Source of the DNA: CAJBLF01 sp041663325
GTDB taxonomy: Bacteria; Patescibacteriota; Gracilibacteria; Absconditabacterales; Absconditicoccaceae
Reading direction: 5' to 3'
DNA: 36,409 nucleotides
Assembly: GCA_041663325.1 (NCBI GenBank)
Contig: JBAZRN010000012.1
Location: forward strand, 1 to 36,409
This document shows, one piece after another, positions 31,201 to 36,409 of this stretch (position 1 is the stretch's first letter; the number at the start of each line of letters is the position of its first letter). The notes under the pieces are model-generated. The model was given only the letters and a program-made list of their open reading frames with translations, was not told where the DNA came from and did no database searches. The position numbers were made by a program, and so were the translations under genes.

Positions 31201-32777
31201 AGCATTGATCTAAAAAATGCAAGCACAACTATAGCAAATGAAAGTTATACTCTAGATTATGATAATAATGGCAATAAATTATTATTTGAAAAAGGGAAAG
31301 CAAAAGAACCTGCAAAAAAAAAAGATTAACGGAAATTAGTCAAAACATTTCTGAGAACCAAGAAAATATTTCTGAAAAAAATATCAAATCTGATGATAAC
31401 AACGGCCAAAATCAGAACACTTCAACATCTGAGTGATTTTCTACGATTCCAGAGAAAACAATTACCACAATAGAAGAAAAAACAATCGATAAACCAATCA
31501 TCGCATGAACAAAGAATGAACACACACAACAATTTCAGAAAAATGAAGAACATCAGAAAACAATAAAACAGAAAGAAGAAATTTCTCCTATACCAACAAA
31601 GGAAGCAACAGAAGATAAAGAAATAGCTCAAAAAACATTGTCCAAAAAATCAGATGCTATCAACATAGCACAAACTATTATGGATAAAGAAATTAATAAT
31701 AAGGAAATTACAAACACAAATGGAACCAAGTTAAAAGCAACAGTCAAAGAAGTAAAATGATGACTCACCATCGAATTCAATACTGAAGAACCAAAAAAAG
31801 TTACTACAGAAAAGCCACAACAAACAAATATAATTTTAAATAACAATAGAGTAACTCCGACGAAAGATGAAGAAGCAGAAAAGAAAGAAATCATCGCAAA
31901 CGAATCGCCAAAATCTTCTGAAATTTTATGAGAAAATCATCCAGTATCCTCAGAAATATTTAGTTTACAGTCATTAACAAAATCATTTTCTCAGAACATC
32001 ATCAAAGAATGACTCACATACAAAACGATTTTCGACAAGATCAGCAAAATAAAAAACGCAGAAGTGATGACAACAATAGAAAATTACCTTCTCAAATGAC
32101 AAATAAAAGAAGCGCAAAAATATGTAGGCATGAAAGAAGGATCAGCATATGCAGATAATGCAGCCAATGGAGTGCTGGATAGAAACACCTTAAACAGATT
32201 GACTAATCGGATGGTTGGTCTCAGTGGAAACGAATTGTTACAAGAAACAAGTATTCCACAGGACATAAAAGATGCTTACACAAACTTTGAGCTTAAAATA
32301 GGGCTATTTGACAATCTTGGTGAGCCATATACCATAGTTTCCAAAGCCAATTCATACGCATACCTTTTTAAGTGAGACCATACATTGATGAGTGTGCACA
32401 AAGTCATCCTAGGAAAAGACAAATGAGACCAGCCAAATAGAGCGTACGAAGGAGATGACTGGACAACACCAGGAGGTATGTATTATGCATACGCCAATAA
32501 AGAACCAGACAAGCAATATGCTTGACCTGGAGATTATATTGTACTATATCCCATGGAAGGACAATATTTGAATGTTGGTTGATATACATTAGGAATACAC
32601 ACTAGATATCTTGTAGAACCACAGAGAAAAATAGCCTTGGAAACCGATTGAACTGACACAAGAATGAGTCATGGATGTATCAACACACTGGAAAATAAAG
32701 GCGCAGGAGCTATCTATGACAATTTAGTCATAAATACAAATACTGGATCTAAAGTCTATGTCACCAAAGAGCCATAA
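28264..32777 (+). CDS. Giant protein with C-terminal L,D-transpeptidase (YkuD) domain, split by an A10 frameshift
   Basis: The first frame runs from ATG 28264 to TAA 31329 (1021 residues, code 25), ending GKAKEPAKKKD. Only a -1 slip in the A10 run at 31314-31323 gives PAKKKRLTEISQ and opens the next frame to TAA 32777, about 1500 residues in all. The second frame's first ATG is at 31680, over 100 codons in, so it does not start there convincingly. The second part has a Thr/Lys/Glu-rich linker. It ends in a YkuD domain: LGIHTRYLV...RMSHGCINTL, with catalytic Cys at 32676-32678 and conserved His. This enzyme class makes 3-3 cross-links in peptidoglycan. The long first part, rich in Lys, Asp and Thr, has no family and no obvious signal peptide. 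TGA-Gly is used throughout. The shift could be programmed, a loss-of-function mutation or a sequencing error. Confidence 0.7.
31314..31323 (+). promoter_or_regulatory. A10 slippery run joining two frames
   Basis: Ten A between GC and GATTAA. Frame 1 reads GCA AAA AAA AAA GAT TAA. A -1 slip gives AGA TTA ACG and continues into the YkuD frame. Long A runs allow both ribosomal and RNA-polymerase slippage. Confidence 0.6.
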
Positions 32778-32788
32778 AAAATATTTAG

Positions 32789-32811
32789 AAAAAACCCCGG
32801 AAATTCCGAGG
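32789..32811 (-). terminator. Terminator of the 32833-33237 gene
   Basis: On the minus strand CCTCGGAATTTCCGGGG followed by TTTTTT, 22 bases after the stop. There is one mismatch in the stem. Confidence 0.75.
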
Positions 32812-32832
32812 ATTCAATAGATACACAACTTG

Positions 32833-33237
32833 TTATTTGTGTTTTGGTAGGTTTTTGTCGTCGCCACCTGGACCGGTAATGCAGTATATTGCACTTGCAC
32901 TTCCATTTTTTACCACAATCGGTTCATTCTGAAGCAGGATATATTTTGTTGCACCATCAGTATTGGCAACATATTCTACCACATACTGATTATTCATCCC
33001 GCCAGCCCGGCTTGGAATGTTTTTTATGTAGGTAACCAAAGTAATGGTTTTTACGTCCATCACCTGGCGAATAGTTCCATAGGCTTTTTCATTCGCCCAT
33101 TTCAGAGCCTCAGCTTTCACTGTGGGATCCATTTTACTGAATTCTACTGTGTCAGTTGCAGCAATTGACTGTGCCTTTACGGCGCTGATGCCGATCACCA
33201 TCATGATGGTAAGGGCAGAGAAAAATAATTTTTTCAT
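32833..33237 (-). CDS. Small exported protein, probably of Bacteroidota origin
   Basis: 134 residues with no in-frame TGA; every Gly uses GGN. The signal peptide is MKKLFFSALTIMMVIGISAVKAQS. Its -KAQ- end is typical of Bacteroidota exported proteins. The mature part has WANEKAYGTIRQVMDVKTITLVTYIKNIPSRAGGMNNQYVVEYV and ends ITGPGGDDKNLPKHK. It is richer in G+C than its neighbours. The gene next door ends with a similar sequence (IGPDGDDYRLPPHR) and shares the V-PSR-G-Q--V-YV core, so the two are paralogues. No known function. A sigma70-like promoter is upstream and a good terminator downstream. Start ATG 33237. Confidence 0.82.
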   Translation of the reverse strand: MKKLFFSALTIMMVIGISAVKAQSIAATDTVEFSKMDPTVKAEALKWANEKAYGTIRQVMDVKTITLVTYIKNIPSRAGGMNNQYVVEYVANTDGATKYILLQNEPIVVKNGSASAIYCITGPGGDDKNLPKHK

Positions 33238-33282
33238 GTTTGTTTTTAATTTTAATGATTTTTTTATTTGTTTGTATTGTTA

Positions 33283-33310
33283 TACATAGACATTTACACA
33301 TAAAAGTCAA
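33283..33310 (-). promoter_or_regulatory. Promoter upstream of the 33237 gene
   Basis: On the minus strand TTGACT (33305-33310), 16-base spacer, TATGTA (33283-33288), about 46 bases upstream of the ATG. Confidence 0.55.
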
Positions 33311-33371
33311 GAGAATTCTATATGAAATATCATAGCAAGCTTTTTTACATGATAAGCCAAAGAATTAAAGG

Positions 33372-34046
33372 CTATCAGCGATGGGGCGGTAATCTATAAT
33401 CATCCCCATCTGGACCAATAATACTAAAAGTTCCATTAGTGTTTTTTATTATGGTAGTGCCATCTTTTCTTAGCAATGCCACTTGAACAGTTCCATCTAA
33501 TGTTACATAAGTAACCAAAAATTGATCATCTGATTTTCCCAATCTGCTTGGAACTTCTTTAACCAGAACGATACTGATAACTTTCTTGCACGTAATGTTT
33601 AATGGAGTATTTACAAAACACACATTAGCAAACCTAAATAATTTTCGCTGGGTTGCTGTGTCCAATTTCGTCCACGGAACTGAATCATAATTTTTCAAAT
33701 CCAAATTTGATTTTTTAACTTGCGTTGGTTTAGTTTTATTTGCCAATGCGGCTTTTTTGACTGTTTGTAGCATCGAATTCACTAAATTAACTGAATCTTT
33801 TAACTTCGCCAACTCAAGAGAATTTTGATGATGCTTAAGATTCAATTGTTGTACTTGTACAACTGAATCACGCCTGATCGCAATCCGCTTCGCTTCTTGA
33901 TAAATTGTTTCGGTTTTTGCTTTTAAAATTGAATCGCGATAATCCTGTTGTTTCTTTTCCTGCGATTTGGTGATATAATTGACACCACCGCAGCCAACTA
34001 TTACCACAATCCCTGTGATAAAGAGCAATATTAATAACTTTTTCAT
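33372..34046 (-). CDS. Lipoprotein-like paralogue with TGA-TAG double stop
   Basis: The coding sequence reads ...PPHR, then TGA at 33375-33377, then TAG at 33372-33374. Under code 25 the TGA adds one Gly and TAG ends the protein (224 residues); under the standard code it stops at TGA. There is no other in-frame TGA and all Gly are GGN. The N-terminus, MKKLLILLFITGIVVIVGC, carries a lipobox (IVGC), so it is probably a lipoprotein. Residues about 29-110 are a charged, coiled-coil-like region. The C-terminal half is homologous to the protein at 32833. Likely transferred from a standard-code donor, Bacteroidota by style. Confidence 0.82.
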
Positions 34047-34090
34047 AGTTTTTTATTTTTATATTAATTTTTATTTAGTTTCGACTAAGA

Positions 34091-34118
34091 ACTTTAACTA
34101 TTTGACGAAGAAAGTCAA
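34091..34118 (-). promoter_or_regulatory. Promoter upstream of the 34046 gene
   Basis: On the minus strand TTGACT (34113-34118), 16-base spacer, TAAAGT (34091-34096). It has the same TTGACTTT start and spacer as the neighbouring gene's promoter. Confidence 0.5.
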
Positions 34119-34234
34119 GTACGTTTTCTAAACAATCTCCTCTTGTAATATTTTTTTGAAATTGCTTTTCTCGACTAAATCTTTATTATTTCAGTCTCAA
34201 AATATTATATATTTTACCACAAACCAAGCACACC

Positions 34235-34705
34235 ATGATCCATAAACTCAATATACATGCGCTCTGCGTAGATGCTTCCTGTTCATGAAATCCATGAGTC
34301 ATGGAATACAGAGCTGTCGAGTTGCACACACGAAAAGAGATTTTCCATTCTCCTATTTATCCAATGGGAACAAACAATATCGGAGAATTTTTGGCCATCT
34401 ATGAAGCCATCAGATATATCGAAACTCTCAACAAAAAGACAAAAAAAACTAAAAGCCCCCTTGATAAAGGAGGATTTGAAAAACATCGCTATGATTGCAT
34501 TTTCTCCGATTCCGAAACTGCTATCGCACGGATGAAATCTAAAAAAATAAAGACAACATTAAAATATACAAAAGAAACCAAGGAATTATTGACCAAAGTT
34601 CAAGACGCACTTACTCGAATAAAGACTCATGATTTTACTATTCCAATTCGCAAACGAGAAACAAATATTCGAGGAGAAATTCCAGCAGATTTCGACAGAA
34701 AATAA
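34235..34705 (+). CDS. RNase HI-like protein with repeat-derived insertion
   Basis: 156 residues, usual for RNase HI, which cuts RNA in RNA-DNA hybrids. The start ATG 34235 adds VDASCSGNPGVMEYRAV, the first RNase H strand with catalytic Asp13; the glycine in CSG and the one before VMEY are TGA-coded. Glu51 is in NIGEFLAIYEA, Asp92 in FSDSETA and Asp152 in GEIPADFDRK, so the DEDD set is complete. GEIPADF at the end resembles Bacteroidota-type RNase H proteins. Residues about 73-81 (KSPLDKGGF) come from the same sequence type as the palindromic element near 4374 and disturb the loop before the third catalytic strand. Confidence 0.83.
34453..34478. repeat. Repeat-like segment inside a coding sequence
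   Basis: AGCCCCCTTGATAAAGGAGG, with CCCCCTT and AAGGAGG facing each other, is in frame in the RNase H-like gene. It resembles AGCCCCTTTGATAAAG at 4376. Confidence 0.5.
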
Positions 34706-34743
34706 AAAAAACTTAGTGAAAAACTAAAAACGAATAACGAAAA

Positions 34744-34808
34744 ACGATGGATTTGTATACTCATGAACTATCGTAATTTACAAGAGTTCATATCAAGATA
34801 AGTCCTAC
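34744..34808. repeat. Dispersed element of about 65 bases, copy B
   Basis: Opposite orientation to the copy at 20859-20923, roughly three quarters identical by eye. The hairpin centre is kept as an imperfect GAACT...AGTTC. It is flanked by GAAAAACTAAAAACG-like and TTTTTCACTTTTCAC repeats. Confidence 0.65.
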
Positions 34809-34865
34809 ATTTTTCACTTTTCACTATTCACTTTTCATTAATATTTACCATTCAACTTAAATGTT

Positions 34866-36409
34866 ATGATACTAAACAGCAAGTATAGATATATCGGCCT
34901 CGATTTTGAAACCACTGGACTTGACGTCACCAAAGATGAACCTATCCAAATAGGGATCATAGAGATTGATGAAAATGGAAAAATCATAGGCGAATACCAA
35001 TCGCTCATTAAACCAGACCAAAAAACTGATGAGCTAAAACACATCGTCGGATTTATAACCGGACTTTCGATCAGCGAATTGGAAACTGCTCCCACAAGAG
35101 AAGAAGTGTTGTCACAAATACAACAATTTTTCTGAAAAAACACTATTATTATCTGACATAATATCACGTTTGATCTTGATTTCTTGAACAAATATTTTCC
35201 TACGCTCGGTTATCATTCCAAAATTGATACAATGAATTTGGCGCAGACGATAGTACATTACGCACCAAGTTATGCATTGGACGTATTGATAGAAAATCTG
35301 AAATCAGAAAAAATTTTCAACAATATTTTCAGTGATGAAGATCATGGGGAAGAGAAATCTCATGACGCTTTTTTTGATACCAAAAACAGTATAAAATTAT
35401 TTTTATATTTTGTAACGCATCTCTATCAGCTCATAGATTCATATCCCAACCTTGTCCACATCATCAACCAGACAGAATGAATATGGAAAGAAATATTGCA
35501 ACTGGAGAAATACAAAGACACCCCAATGGTCAAAGTCAATTTCCCAGCACTGGAAAGAATATCACCGAGCAATACGAATATGTCGAAAACGGCCGACGGA
35601 ATAAATACAGACGATTTAGAAAATCAGAAAAAATATTACATCGGAAATATAGCAATCAAAGACTTCCTTACCGCTTTAGCAGCGAATAAAAATGTAATTT
35701 TAGCATTCCAAAATATCCAGAAACTAGACATTGCCAAAGCAGTTTTGAATGATATGGGGATCAAAAATATTGGTTTCACAAAAGAAGATCAAACCATCAA
35801 TCAAGAGGCATTTCAGAAGTTTTTGAATAAAGGAATTTTTAGTCAGGAAGAATGTTTTTTTATCATAAAATATCTTTCTCATCTCAAGAGAGGACTCGGG
35901 GTTTTAAATTTAAATAATCAATCTGATTACAAAATTTATTATTATATCAAAGACACGAGAAGCCAGACAAGATACCCGATTATCCTGACGACACATCATG
36001 GATTATTTACAGCGATGCAGGACAATGAAGAGACATATAAAGACTATGATATTTGTTTTTTTGATACCGAGCAACGATACAAAAGTTACAATTTTTTCCT
36101 GTCCAGTCCCTGTGATCTTTATTATACGTTGAATATTTTAGAATCATTTATCTATAAACAAAATGTAGATAATCAGATCCAATGAACCACAAGCCAGTCG
36201 AATGAACTACAAGAATTCATAAACACATTTCAGATATATATCTGAGTCTTGTTCAATGAAAGTACCAAGCTATTCATCAAGACACAAAACAATATGATCC
36301 AGCACGATCCGATTCGAGAGCATGGAGACTTTTATCAAAGCAATCTCCTGTGGAAACAATTGCTCGAGAAAAAGCAATGACTCCAAAAAGTGCTTTCTGA
36401 AGACAATTA
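34866..36409 (+). CDS. DEDDh exonuclease fused to a divergent DinG-like region, 3' end outside window
   Basis: The frame is open from ATG 34866 to the window end, over 514 residues. Residues 1-175 are a DnaQ-type 3'-5' exonuclease: DFETTG (Asp13, Glu15), GHNITFDLDFL (Asp103; its Gly is TGA at 35154) and SHDAFFDT (His166, Asp171). After a linker, residues about 255-440 carry VILAFQNIQKLDIAKAVL and PIILTTHHGLFTAMQ...YKDYDICFFDTEQRY, the layout of the DinG/Rad3 'vTNHalL...yD-liiDEAH' segment, but with DTEQ in place of DEAH and no P-loop visible. In Firmicutes DinG an exonuclease also leads a helicase, so this may be a decayed or altered relative. TGA-Gly occurs at four other sites. Confidence 0.75.

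Noticed and set aside
31680..32777. Independent L,D-transpeptidase gene starting at ATG 31680
   Set aside because: The frame is open and coding-like for over 115 codons before this ATG, right back to the A10 run, so a joined product is more likely, though an internal start cannot be excluded.

Overview
The window comes from a bacterium that reads UGA as glycine (genetic code 25). This points to Candidatus Absconditabacteria (SR1) or Gracilibacteria in the Patescibacteria/CPR; the sequence does not decide between them. Read with the standard code, almost every long gene is broken by TGA. Read as Gly, the TGAs fall on invariant glycines: four in EF-Tu (GYRPQ, VTGTA, TVGAG), two in the L2 motif HPHGGGEG, and others in S5, L14, S3 and SecY. 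TAA and TAG are the only stops. The DNA is AT-rich, and rpmD (L30) is missing from its usual place between rpsE and rplO, as expected for CPR.

Layout. (1) 1-11308 is a cell-surface locus. On the + strand lie the 3' part of a very large probable surface protein with an FG-GAP-like motif, a secreted Cys-containing protein, and a small two-helix type IV secretion pilin-like protein. Converging on them from the minus strand are four exported or membrane-anchored proteins in a row: a Cys-rich 680-aa protein, 370-aa and 512-aa proteins, and a TPR protein. (2) 11309-12286 is mostly spacer, with a 98-aa orphan gene, a good terminator, a short-period tandem repeat and a possible structured RNA. (3) 12287-25282, all minus strand, is the tuf-S10-spc ribosomal protein cluster in classical order: tuf, S10, L3, L4, L23, L2, S19, L22, S3, L16, L29, S17, L14, L24, L5, S14, S8, L6, L18, S5, L15, SecY. 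Many spacers are filled with different simple repeats, and S5 and L15 carry similar Lys-rich C-terminal tails. (4) 25775-26064, + strand: tRNA-Phe, tRNA-Pro and tRNA-Ile with a terminator. (5) 26191-27807: a membrane protein resembling DUF4012. (6) 27808-28263: a candidate structured RNA ending in a T-run, a palindromic element and a terminator. (7) 28264-32777: a huge protein whose C-terminal L,D-transpeptidase (YkuD) domain is reached only by a -1 shift at an A10 run. (8) 32833-34046, minus: two related small exported proteins that look acquired from Bacteroidota; one has an ancestral-looking TGA stop backed at once by TAG. (9) 34235 to the end, + strand: an RNase HI-like protein with a repeat-derived insertion, and a DEDDh exonuclease joined to a divergent DinG-like region.

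The translation genes form one housekeeping block. The surface locus, the L,D-transpeptidase and the DUF4012-like protein are envelope functions of the kind an episymbiotic or predatory CPR cell would need. The most novel parts are the secreted-protein/pilin locus, the A10 frameshift, the imported TGA-TAG gene and the unassigned structured RNA.
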